DNA from: Bullera alba
Lineage: Eukaryota; Basidiomycota; Tremellomycetes; Tremellales; Bulleraceae
Reading direction: 5' to 3'
NCBI GenBank assembly: GCA_001600095.1
Contig: BCIX01000004.1
Coordinates: 1,740,586 to 1,804,585, forward strand
DNA length: 64,000 bases
The position numbers were made by a program, and so were the translations under genes. The notes under the pieces were generated by a model. It was not told where the DNA came from. It was given only the letters and a program-made list of their open reading frames with translations, and searched no databases. This document shows, piece by piece, positions 35,718-46,727 of the stretch; position 1 is the first letter of the stretch, and each line of letters opens with the position of its first letter.

Positions 35718-36413
35718 TTAGTATTGCTTGGCGGCAGCCTGGCAAGCCTCTACCATCAACGTCAGCACTTCTTCTCTCGATCGATGACTGGTCCGATCCA
35801 CTCACTAAGGGCTTCCAGGTAGTAACCACACGATCCCATGTCGCCACCGGTAGCCTCGAGGCATTTAGTAAAGTCTAATCGACCAAAACAAGTCAGTACT
35901 CGTCGCCAGAGTATCCAGATCTCTCTCTACGCACCCTTGGCGGCGATGTCACAGCCTCCTGGGGTGCTCTGGGCCTGTTGGGCGTACTCGGCTGGTGGAG
36001 GCGCGGCGGCTTCGCTTCTGCCTCCGAAGAGCATGTTGGAGATACCGTGACCGACGACGGAACCGGCCATGGCACCACCCATTGTCGACGCAGCCTGGGC
36101 TAGCATTCCTGGTGGCTTGCCCATCTGCGCGGGCGCATGCTGGGCGGGGTAAGCCTGAGCTGGGGCGGCAGCCGTCGAGTGCTGTCTCTGCTGCTGGGCG
36201 GGAGCCGCAGCGGGTCGCGAAGCTGGTCGGCCGGAAGATCGTCCTGACTATCGAGTGAACAAGGGGCGTGAGAGGGAGCACAGATAGGTGAGTTGGATGT
36301 AGGTAGTAGATTGGAAGGGTGAGATGCGAATATGACAGACGGTGGCAAAGAAACGTTCGCTCGGTCAGCTAATTTCGTTCGAGATCCAGCATTCCACTCA
36401 CAGATCGGGGCAT
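35718..36413 (-). CDS. Twin CX9C protein, MIX17/CHCHD2 family
   Basis: Four exons (36413-36402, 36247-35935, 35874-35806, 35749-35718) give 141 residues. The first exon is only 12 bases (MPRS). An Ala/Gln-rich N-terminus is followed by a hydrophobic central segment (AQAASTMGGAMAGSVVGHGI). The CHCH domain then has CDIAAKDFTKC and CGYYLEALKAC, two perfect Cys-x9-Cys motifs that form two disulphides through Mia40 in the intermembrane space. Family members (yeast Mix17, human CHCHD2 and CHCHD10) bind cytochrome oxidase and the MICOS region. It is convergent with COQ3, with 209 bases between the two stop codons. Confidence 0.92.
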
Positions 36414-36840
36414 GGTTGTGGGTGTTGTAGTGGGTTTGAGTGGTAGTTGGAGGTGTTGTAGGCTTCTTGCTTGCTCAAGATGCTGATAGAGAGTGAGTAT
36501 ATAGATGTATGAATCGCTCGAATGTCGATTCGATGGAAACGGCCAGCACCTGCAGGATGTCTAGCTGGATTTGGGTGGGCGCGGGATCAAATTCACTTTT
36601 GCTTCCGTTTTCCACCGAGTTCTGCCGAGGGGGAGACGTGAGCGATGAGCAAGCGTCAAGAGATGGCGCCGAGGGGTGCCGAGGCAGCGACGACAGCATG
36701 GGTGAAGTGGGCTTGAGATCCATGCTATGCAGATTGTATTGACACTATAAAGACATTGTTTGATATGCCATGCGATGCCTTGATATCTTTGCTTTGACTC
36801 CTTCATGATTGGTTCCCCGAAATCACCTCGCTCTCTGAGA
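36414..36840. other. Intergenic region between MIX17 and PPR gene
   Basis: Both genes lie on the minus strand, so this holds the MIX17 promoter and the PPR gene's 3' end. An 82-codon minus-strand frame at 36475-36723 has no family likeness and overlaps expected leader sequence. Confidence 0.4.
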
Positions 36841-39800
36841 CTACTTCTTCTGCTTCTTCTTCTTCTCCATTCCGCCTCCCTCTACTCCAGTACTCGCGTG
36901 ATCGAAACCATCAAAGAAACTCTTCTCATTGGCCTCGTCGAGCACTTTCGCCAGAGTCTTCAGTTTCGATCGCCGCTGCTCCTCAGATCCGCCTTGCTTC
37001 GCCTCAGGTCGATGTGGTGACTTGGACTCGGCGAGGCGAAGGGGGGTAATCGCGGACGTCTTGACTGTGGCTCTCCTGCCTTTCCTCCTAGGCTCCCTTT
37101 CCTTCCCCCCTTTCTCCGCTACCGCTGCCTTCTCCCTCTCCTGCTGGGCTCGAGATTTGGCAATTGGCGATCTCCGCTTATGCTCGACCTTGCGCGGCAA
37201 CTGCTTCTGTCGCAACAATCTCCGCTGTTCCCTGATGGCCTCGCGCTTTCTGGCCTGCAGCTCCTTGTATCTGAACCTCTCGTGCCTCAGCCTTCGCAGC
37301 TCCCTCAATCGCTGTCGCCAGGCCCAGCCGCCGCCTTGGGACAAGAATTCGTCCTTGAGTTGGTAGATGTTGATCGGATCCTGGGACACCGGGAACAGAC
37401 CCCTGATCTCAAACGTCTCAGCTTGCTCGAGTCTCTCCGCCGAGACGTGCGACTGGCGAATGTGTGCGGGGAGGTAGATCGGAGGTGGCTTGGCCAATCG
37501 GATGAGATCCCTTCTGAATCGTTGGGCCTTGATGTCAGACTTGTGTTCGGCCGCAATTCCCTCTGGCGAGCGAAGGTCAAGCAGGCATGCTCGGACCAAA
37601 GCTCGTCGCCTCTTCAAGATTTGCCTCTCGATGATCATCAAATCCTTGAGCTCGTCCAGCTTCCTCAGCCTCTCCTTCTCCGCCGCTACTGCGCGATACA
37701 CCATGATGTACTCGACCGCATGGGGGTACTTGCGCATCAATCGGCGGAGCAGGGCGGTAGGCGTGGAGACGGCAGCTTCGCCTTGGACGTCTCGGATCGG
37801 TATATCGGTGAAGCCAGCGATCAAGGTGACTCCAAGTTCTTGAGGCCGGATTCGAGAGTCGAGCGATTCGGGACGTTGGTTCGGAGTTCCAGGTACTCGT
37901 CGACTTGGCTTCCTTCGATCACGTATCGACTCGCCATACGTCACTTTCGTCGGCTTCTCCTGGACGACGAGCTCCTCTAGGCGGACTTTGCGAGGCAGCT
38001 TGGCGACCTTGTGACGAGGGGACTGGCGTCGGAGATAATTCGGCACTCTGTTCTTATTTCCCTTTGCTCGTCTGAAAGCCTCCGTCCTGGCAACCTTCCA
38101 TTTGGCAATTTGACGCTGTTGCCGCAGACCTCGTCGGTACGCATCCTCGGCGCGCTCTAGCTGACCGAAAATATGGGCGAAGAGGTCCATGAGGAGGATC
38201 GTCGGCTTCCAGTGCAGGTCATCCGGGCGCCAGTAAGCAAGCAGCTTGGAGATGACGTGATCCAGTCCACCGCGCATCTTGCGCCTATCGCTCTCCGGGA
38301 TGTCTTGACGGTTCTGAGCCCGTCTGGTGGCGGTACGAACCGGACTGACGATGCTGCCTTTCGCGTACTCGACCTCGAGCCTGTCCGGCAAGGAGTACTC
38401 TCGCTTGGTTGCCTTCACCTCGCTACTGGAATCGGAGTCGAGTCGCGATTGGAAGATATCGTCGCTGTCCGGTCCAAGAGCGGCGATAACATCTCGAGGA
38501 TGCTCATTGAGTACGTTGCGTGCTCGAGGGGTACGAGGAGACCGAGGTTTGACGTTTGTCCGATCCTGAGCCATTCGCTTGACCTGACCTTGGAGATTCC
38601 ACAGATCCCTCCTGACCTTCTGCACCTTTGTCCATCTCGGCAGGATGATAGTGTTGAGGACTTGACATGCGCCTTCGATATCTCCTGTTCTCGCCAGAGC
38701 AATCGCCAGACTGTTGTAGTTGGTAGCGTCGAATCCGAACCCGGCTTCACGGACCGACTTCCAAGTATCCTTGACCTCCTGGTACATCCCATGAGCGGAC
38801 AATGCGTCGAGGACGATCGAGAGGGGTACGCAGAGCTCGTTGGATCTAGTCTGGCCCTCGTCTCGATCATCCGACAGCAAGTTTTCGCGAGCCAAGGCAA
38901 AGATCTCCTTCCAGAGGTCCAATACGCTCGGAAGATCCTCGGCCAGTCGATATGCTTGCATCAGCGACGACAAGAGCGGCACCGTCGGCTGATTGTCCTC
39001 GACGGCGAGATTGAAGTAATTCTGCGCGACTTCAGGTTGACGAGCTCGACCGGCGGCGACCATGAGCGGACTGAGGAGTCGATGTGGCGTCTCAGACTTG
39101 TTCTTAAAAGTGTCCGGTAGAGCACCCATCTTTGCCTTCTCCAACGTCGCCATTGAGAACGCATGCGCTTGATCCAAAGACGATTGACCGTGACGAGGGT
39201 CCCCAAGGAAGGACTGGACGATCATGGCGTAGGTGACACTCGTGGGGACGATCTTTCGCCGAACCATCTCGTCGTAGACCTGCCGCGCCTTTCCATCCTC
39301 TTTGACCCGGAGGTATCCGTACATGAAGGTGGAAAAGGTGTAAATATCTGGGGCGGGGCTGTCGACGTCGGTCCTGGATCGTATATCCATCTCGTACATG
39401 AGTTTCCTGGCCAAGTCGAGCTGTACACTGTCGCAGGCCGAGAGGATGATCATCGACCAGTGTCGATTATCGAGCTTGGTGCATCGCCTGAATACCGTGA
39501 GAGCCACGTCGGTGGGGACTTTGGTCTTGACAAAGGCTCTCAGGACAGCTGCCACAACAGCCGGGTGGGTCTGCGTCTCTGGTGAACACTTCTTGAATCG
39601 CCGCGCCGCAGAAACGCCTTCATCCGCGTCGACCTCTGCGTTGATGAGAGCAGCGATGACCTTCGGATTGGGCTCGATCGCATTGTTGACCATGGAGCTG
39701 TAGACGCGCTGGGCGTTGGCCAAATCTCCCCTCCGACCAAAGAGCTCGATGAGCATGACAAACGCATCCGGATGAGGTGTGTCCGAGTTCTTGAGAATCT

Positions 39801-42319
39801 CGTCGAACATCCGGATCGCGTTGATCAAGTCGCCCTTCATCGAGTACATCTTCAGCAGGTCGAGGTAGGGCTGAGCGTCGTGACCGAATTTGGCAATTTG
39901 AGTCAAAACCTCCTCTGCACCTGCGCTATTGTCGGCAGCGATCAGAGCCTTGTTGATGACAGTGAGACAATCGATCCGCCGGCAGATATCCCTTAGATGC
40001 AGGATATCGCCTAGGGCTGCGACAGTGGCTTGGACGTGACCTCTTCGGGCGTAGGCTTGAGCGATGATCATCATGTCGCCGGTAGAAGCTGGCCATTTTG
40101 AAATCATGTGCTGTTGGACCTGTCCGGCTTGGTACATCATGCCGAGGTTGATGAAGACTTGAAGAATCCGCCGGGTCGCGAGGTGAGATATACTCGCGCC
40201 ATTATTCGACATTTCCTCGTAAATCTTGATCGCATCCCTGCCCATGCCCGCCTTGTCCATGTGCCGGAAGAGGTATGCCGGTACCTCGTAGGGGATTGGA
40301 ATTCGAAATTCCTTCACTCGTTTGTACAGTTGAAGCGATTCCTCAAGTCGACTCAGGTATCGCGAGTGGGCTAGGAGGAGCAGGCCGCCGAAGATCATTG
40401 TCGGATTCTCGGTGTTGGGCTTGTTGCTTTCACGGTCGACTTTGGCTCTGTACCATTTGACGCAGTTGGGTATACTGGCAAAGGAGGATAGCATGATTTC
40501 GCAGAACTCGGGAATGCCGCTGCGCTCGGGATGGTGGAGGGTGGTCTTGATGTCCATGGTGGTATCCAAACCGATCCATCCCATATCCTCTATCCGGCTT
40601 CCCGCCACGAGCATGTCCCGGTATTCTCGCAGGATACAGAGGTCGAAGTCGAGGTACTCGGTTCGACTCCGCCTCATGCTGAATTGAATCGACTTTGTGA
40701 TATCGTCCCGAGCCGGCATCCACCGTTTCATGGTCGCACGGACAATCCCTCGCATGCTGTACTCCCAGCTGATTCCCTTGAGCTTCCAGCTACACGACGC
40801 CCTGATGTCCTCTGCGATATCCGTGCAGTGCAGCGCGAGCTTTTGATGCTGTTCACGTTGGGCGTCGGAAGGCGCAAATCCTTCGGCAGCCCGTGACAGC
40901 GCAAAGCCACAGGCGGAATATAGAAGTGGGAGGACGTCGGGTTCGAAGCGATCTTCGCTGTATCGCACATCCTGAGCGACCCCCGCCAAGGTCTCAGCCA
41001 GCCAGATCCAATCGCGGTGAACGCCAGTGTGATAGAAAAGATCGACCATACCGCCAATTGCCGATCTCTTTGCTAGGCGCTTTGGATCGAGATTCTCACT
41101 CCGAAACAAATTGCGAAAGTACTGCGCCGCTCCTAGTGTTCGATCCTGAGTTGACAACAGCGCGACAAACTGCTCCGGCAAATCTCTCCATTCATCCTCC
41201 TGCTCCTTCCGACTGAGATACAGGCGTTTATCCCACAATGGGGGATCCGCTCCCATGGCATTTTCTATCATGGTCGCGTGTGCAGGTGAGATGCCGACAG
41301 TCTCATATCGCTTCGGACGGGTTTCGGTGGGTTTTGGCCGTATGATGGGAGTGGTGAGAAGAACGTCGATCTCCCTGTCCACATCTTCGCTCGATCCCTC
41401 TACAGGTTTTGGGCGGGGAGCTGATAGCTGTTTCCTCCATAGCGACTGCTGATATGGGGAATCTGGCCGGCGGGGTATGTGATCCTGTCCAGGCTGGGCG
41501 AAGAAGGATTGATCGGTCTCTTCCTCCTCCTCTACAGGCTGATCCTCAAGCGTGTATTGATAGCTGATAGCCGTGTCACGGGCCGACTTGCGTGGCGTCA
41601 GACCGGATTCCACTTCGACGGGTCGAATGATCGGCCGATCTCTGGCTTGTGGTGACCGGAGGCAGTTGTCGATGAAGGTCTCGAATCTGTCATCGTCTCG
41701 GGAATAGCGCTCATTCCTTGCCGCCGTGGACGCATGTCGCTTCTGGCTCACAGAGGTGGGCTGTGCGAATGGACAGAATCAGCTCAGAAGATCTCAATAC
41801 ATCGTGCTGTCGACTTACCGAAGTGACCCTCCTCTGTGGCGTATCACCACTCCTCATCTTCGCAGATGCCGATATCCTTGTCGCCGAAGATGCATGCCGC
41901 TTGTGGGACATAGAGGTAGACTATGAGCCGACTGGATTAGCTGAAAAGACCCCAATCCTCATTCTGTCGACTTGCCATAAAGCCCCTCTCCTGAGTTGTG
42001 CCATGACTCCGCCTCGTCTTCGCTGATCCCGATCCCCTGGCCGCCGAGGATACCTGTCGCTTCTGAGGTACATGGGGAGGCTGCGCGAGTGACTGTTCGG
42101 GCCATTCACTGGATCAGCTTGAATCTCCGCTCGCTGTTGCTTTCTGCTCACCGACGAAGCCTTCCCCTGACCCGTGCTATAGCTCCGCCTCGCCTCTAAC
42201 GGTCCCGATCCGGAGACGTATCCCTGCTGTACTAGTCTGAGAACGTGGATGACCGTGGACGTGGCGGAACATGCTGCTCGACCCCTGTTTGCAAGGCAGG
42301 CAATAGAGGTCGATGCCAT
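36841..42319 (-). CDS. Very large pentatricopeptide-repeat (PPR) protein, probably mitochondrial
   Basis: Four exons (42319-42152, 42080-41976, 41920-41819, 41760-36841) give 1764 residues. The start MASTSIACLANRGRAA is a likely mitochondrial presequence. After a basic head the protein has about ten helical repeats of 35 residues, roughly residues 600-1080. Examples are RDAIKIYEEMSNNG, NAIRMFDEILKN, NAQRVYSSMVNNAIEPNPK and ARQVYDEMVRRKIVPTSVTYAMIV. The last 500 residues are very rich in Arg, Lys and Gln. Fungal PPR proteins bind mitochondrial RNA for processing, stability or translation. Most have under 1200 residues, so this one is unusually long. The head is made of a repeated exon (see the repeat entry at 41690-42240). 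Intron 2 uses a GC donor. I do not recognise an orthologue by name. Confidence 0.82.
41690..42240 (-). repeat. Tandem repeat of an exon-intron unit at the head of the PPR gene
   Basis: Four units of about 160 bases repeat, each with a coding part and part of an intron. The coding parts have matching peptides: VSGSGPLEARRSYSTGQG (end of exon 1), KRQVSSAARGSGSAKTRRSH (exon 2), KRHASSATRISASAKMRSGD (exon 3), and KRHASTAARNERYS (start of exon 4). The acceptor stretches match too (CGCGCAG then CCTCCCCATG; CGCACAG then CCCACCTCTG), as do the donor stretches (GTAAGTCGACAG and GCAAGTCGACAG). The introns were therefore copied along with the exons. Confidence 0.8.
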
Positions 42320-42669
42320 GCCATGTGAGATCGGTCGAGATGTGGGTAATTGCCCTTGTTTAACTCCCGATCGTCTGGAAAGGAAGAGGTTGCTCCCGAT
42401 CCGACTGATTCCCCTTGTCGACAACGAGCTCGACTCAAGGGGGGGTTGCTGTATGATGATAGTGAAGTGTTGAAAGCTGAACAGGTTCTCATGATCTCTA
42501 ACAGGTCGATCGTCAATTTCGAAAATCAGGCAGCAGCTCGCCTATGATGCGGTGGCCAAATTTGATTCCGTCCACAGTGTACTCCGTGCACACGATCACC
42601 CAGGTGGTAGCGAGAGCGGCCGGTACAGAGTGGTTCATACTACTACAACAGCTATACACCACAAAGCCC
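42320..42669. other. Promoter of PPR gene and 3' end of YME2
   Basis: The frame of the PPR gene's first exon is open upstream to a TTG at 42424, but the ATG at 42319 is the first true start. Nothing else is seen. Confidence 0.4.
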
Positions 42670-45600
42670 TCATGCCCTTCCTGATCCCAAGACCTTGAGC
42701 ATGTCCGCATTCTCCTTCTCCAGCGAGTTGAGCTTGTCCATATTCTTGCCCATCTTCTCCAGCAACCACTTCGCTCGTTCCCTTATCGCAGAGTTCTTGC
42801 CCAAACCCATGAATCCTCCCTCGTTGACGCCCAAGGCCGCATCACCGCCGTTTGTCGTTATGTCCTTCAGCTGCGACAGCTCGGTCTCATAGGTCCGGAT
42901 CGCCGTCTCTGACTTTGCAATGACCTCGTTGTTGTATTCGATCCGCAGCATCGCGTTGAACACGGGGTCTAAGGCATTCAGCAACGCCCTCGCGAGGTCG
43001 ACTCACCATTCACTAATGCCTCGAAGGCATATCGGAATACCGGCTTGCCAGGCTTTACTCTGGACGCCCTGCCCTCGACGTACGATATTGAGATCAACTC
43101 GTGCTCTTCTAGCGCTTTCAAGCTGTTCTCCTGGCCTTTGAAGGGGAAGTCTTGTAGAAGCGCCGCATACGGGACCTGATAGCAGTCAGCACATACCCCT
43201 CATACAATACTCCTCGACTCACTTCGCCAGTCTTGGCCAATGAGGAGACCAGCTTCCACGCTTGGGCCCGAGACCACGGCAAACTCTTTGCGTCCTCTGT
43301 ATCGTCTCCAAAGGCCAATTTCCGCAGTTCCACCACATTCCTCGTGATGATATCCTCCACCGCTTCAGGGATGGTGCTTCCCGTTCTAACCTTGTAAACA
43401 ATGGTCTCGAGGTCTACCATTCGTCCGCCGATCTTGGCGACTTGGGCCTGATCATCTGTCGACAGGTCGTTCTTGTATTGCTCCGAATGGCCAGCCAGCT
43501 TGTTGCGGACATAGGCGAGCGAGTTGATCTCGTCGGCATCGGCTAGACTGACAGTGTTGAGGGGTTTCGAGGGTAAAGCCTTGGTCAAAGCTTTTGTTGC
43601 CGTGGCGCCCTCGGTCACCACGATGACGTGGGCCACTTGATTTTCCAGCAATCCAGCTCCCCATTCGGAAAGTACGTTCCAGAGATCGCCTCGAGCTGAT
43701 TTTTGAGCGAAATTCTTCAAGACCACTATAGGCAACGACCTGATCTGCTCCGACTCCTCGTCCAGATCCAAAAGCGAGGGTTTTGCTGGTAACGGCGTTT
43801 GCTTCTCCCCATCGACCGGGATCTTCGCTAAGGATGCCGCCGTTGGTGGTACAGCTTCACCATGTATAGGTGCAGTATCGTCCATGAGCGGTGGAGGCAG
43901 GGGCGAAAGGTCGTTCTCGTATGTCGGTTCGTCGCCAAAGCCGAGCTCGCTCATGATTCCGTTACCCGCAATGCAGTCCATCCTGGGGTCGTGACCGCCT
44001 CCCCGGATGATCAATTCTCGTTGCCTCTCCGTCTCCGCCTGGTTCAACACATGGTTCTTTTCATGCTCGATCTTCTCCCTGTGATCATCACGGGCTTTCG
44101 TCGAGACATCCTTGAGTGCGCCGCCGACGATCTCCAGCATCGATCTTAGCTGCTGGTCGACCGGCGTAGCGAAGCCGGCTGCAACATCTTAGCACAGATC
44201 ACGAAACGATAGCGCAAACTCACCCTTTTGACCTATCAGACCGACGGCAGCGAGATCTATCAGACCGTTGATCGAAGACAAGAAAGAGAAAACGGGGTAG
44301 TAGTCTAGCGGAGGTTATCTGTGTCAGCACAGCGATTCCCTCCACTGTTATTCGTGCTAAGCCTACCGGTTTGCTCCGCCAATGAGCTTATCACCGCCGC
44401 ATCACTCTTGCCCTTGGCGATTTCCGCGCAGTCTATGACTAAATGGGGCCTATCGCCGTCAGTCAAAGACATACTATCTTGGCATTGGGAAATGACATAC
44501 TTCTTCTGGTCGTTCAGGACTCGCGTGACGAGGCTGACTTTTCCGCTGCCTGGTGGACCGGTGACGGTGATGAAAGTACTCGGGTGTTCCGAAAGCCATC
44601 CCTTGATGTCTTTCTCGGCCTCTTGACGGTCTTTCCAAGCGCCTTCGCCTACTGTTGGCTGCAGGGCTTCTGTAGATGAGGATCGGAAGAAGGAGAGCGA
44701 GGAGGAGAACTTTCCTCTCAGCCCTGTGACAAATGATCAGCGACCCAAATTGGGATTGAGGATGCTGACGTACATTGAATAGCAGTGTACTTCTCGAGAT
44801 CCCACGTCCCCTCAAGCTTTGACCGTACGAAGAACGCTCGGATAGGATCGAAGAACTAGGTCCCGTACGTCAGCTCATTACAGATTTATGTTCAGCAGGA
44901 CTCACCGTGTAACTTAGTGTCCCAATAAGGAAGGCGATGACGGGTAGAGCCAATCTCGGGTGTCCGCTAATCCAGTCCCGGACAGCATGCGCTTTGAGCG
45001 GTCGCTCGTAGTACAGCCTGAGCCGGCTCAAGGTCATAGGTGCAGACGAGGGTGATTGGCCAGAAAGGCGGAGGGTAAAGTCGGCCGTATTGGTCGGTGT
45101 TGAATATCCATGCAGCTAGTAGCGTTCAGCTTTGGTTGAAGAGAACCGCTGAGCGATGTGTTACTCACACAGTTGATGGCAGTAGCCGCTGGGGAGATTT
45201 TCGAAAAGCTAACGGTGGCAGACCGCAGCGTTCCAGCGGGCACGGGTGAAGGAGGTGCGATGTCGGACACACGTCCATAAGGCTGGGGTCATCAGCTACA
45301 TAGCCCCTCACGCCGAAGTGAAACCCACCCTGAACAAGGTATACAGCATCTCCTGCGATACATCCGGTCCGTCAAATTCGACTCTGAGCCTCTGTGAGGG
45401 ATATCTGTTCATGTCCTAGGTGCGATGTCAGCACTTCCTCTACAACTTTCTGGAGCCCTTACATACCTCTGTCCACTGCCTGCCTTTGACTATCCATACC
45501 CTTCCGCCGCCAGCTATCGCCTGAATCCCTCTCATGCCCGTTCCACTGCTCTTGACCACAGTGCCTCCTTCATTGGTCTCATCCAATCCCACACTGTTGT

Positions 45601-46186
45601 GCACTTCTGGTCGATACCTCGTCCAAAGGGTATGTCCCGGTATCATAGCATTCGCTTCCCAGCGCGAGGCCCACCATTGCCCTAGCCAACTTGGGAAACC
45701 ACCATGCTTCCTCGAAGCCGCCAATAACTGTGACAAGAACAACTTCCCGGGACTCGTCGGATTGATACCTCCTACTTCTGGGACACCACTGATCGGCCCC
45801 AGGTCCGGCTCCGGTTCCTTCTCTTTCACTGCTTCCGGGTCGGGCGGGACGTAGGAAAAGTGCATGAATACACCTCCGTCCTTCCTTGCAATCTCCCAGC
45901 TTTCAAGTCGGAATCCATGACCGCTGATCTCGGAGCCAATGTCGTGCAGTGTCTCCATGACACTTTCCTGTCGAACAGTAGCCCATGTTGGTCGAGGATC
46001 CCAGTAGCCTAGTTTGACAGGAAACACATTCGAGATGTAGAACGACGCTTCGACTCGCTTCTCATCCGGCTTGCCACTGGTCGTAGTCGTGGAGTTTGAC
46101 CGCCTGCTCAGGCATGTCGACCGGAGCAAGAGTCGATCCAGTGGCCCCGCTCGCGTCCGAGGGACCGCCTTGAATGGTCTGAGCAT
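42670..46186 (-). CDS. YME2: Mitochondrial escape protein 2 (YME2/RNA12)
   Basis: About ten exons on the minus strand join to some 880 residues. The first exon is 46186-45467, then 45415-45329, 45282-45169, 45115-44906, 44855-44774, and from 44724 onward. The gene ends at the stop at 42670. The order matches Yme2: a presequence and leader with FYISNVFPVKLGYW, an RRM-like middle (MNRYPSQRLRVEFDGP, MLYTLFRPYGRVSDI), and a hydrophobic segment (LALPVIAFLIGTLSY) that anchors it in the inner membrane. A Walker A motif (TVTGPPGSGKVSLVTR) and the long RNA12 domain follow. Yme2 is an inner-membrane protein that affects mitochondrial DNA nucleoid structure and escape of DNA to the nucleus. The junction after DQKK near 44510 is ambiguous: the best donor gives a 36-base intron. 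The ATG at 46186 is the first in frame; the frame is open further upstream only with TTG. Confidence 0.85.
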
Positions 46187-46296
46187 CCCACGATGAGTGC
46201 CGATGTAGTCGCTGTGTACACTGTACAAACGCTCTCTTCATTGCGCTTTGGTCATTCAAAAACACCACTTTTTGATTCCGCTATCTCAACCAGCAC

Positions 46297-46312
46297 TGAC
46301 GTCATGACGTCA
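46297..46312. promoter_or_regulatory. Paired TGACGTCA (CRE/ATF-type) sites
   Basis: The sequence TGACGTCATGACGTCA is two abutting copies of the bZIP-binding palindrome TGACGTCA, and the whole 16 bases is itself a palindrome. It lies about 110 bases upstream of the YME2 start codon and 420 upstream of the other gene. In fungi ATF/CREB-type bZIP proteins bind this site in stress responses. Function here is inferred. Confidence 0.55.
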
Positions 46313-46607
46313 GACGCGTTCACAAATGGTTGCAGCTGCTCTCAGCTCGGTGCTCTTGCACTTTCACCTCTGTCTTTGACTCGCTCGACACCCTCGGATA
46401 TGGATAAAACGCTCGGCCTCCTTGTGGCGCCACACCTGTCTGCGCTGGCTGCTGATACGAATCACCGAGGAGAGGTGATAGTCAACGGACCTTGGTCATG
46501 AGTCATGACGATGACGGTCGACCATCGCTGGTGGGCGCGCTTCCGTGAGGTGTGAATGGTGTGCATCCTTTCAGCAGCTTGTTGAAACAACTATTGTTCA
46601 AAGATGA

Positions 46608-46618
46608 CCACCTTTCAT
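46608..46618 (+). promoter_or_regulatory. CCACCTTTCAT element upstream of the 46.7 kb gene
   Basis: Exact match to the element upstream of the small-family genes at 51670 and 52764. Here it lies 110 bases before the start codon and about 35 bases before a TATAAA. Confidence 0.5.
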
Positions 46619-46727
46619 GAGTCCCAAGTGTTGGATTGCAGACAAATGCTATATAAACCCGGTCGCCTCTAAAGCACTACTGCCCAGCATTCTCCTCCAC
46701 CACTACCTCACTTGTCCACCGCCCACC

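Larger units (their letters stand above)
46187..46727. other. Divergent promoter between YME2 and the 46.7 kb gene
   Basis: This holds the CCACCTTTCAT element at 46608-46618 and the TATAAA at about 46651. A direct repeat TGACGTCATGACGTCA at about 46297-46312 contains two CRE/ATF-type TGACGTCA sites. Confidence 0.55.

Noticed and set aside
38173..39120. A 315-codon open frame on the + strand inside the PPR gene
   Set aside because: It lies fully opposite the 4920-base PPR exon, has no family likeness and no intron signals, and reads as the complement of helical repeats.
42320..42424. Upstream extension of the PPR gene to 42424
   Set aside because: The extension starts at TTG; the ATG at 42319 gives a better presequence.
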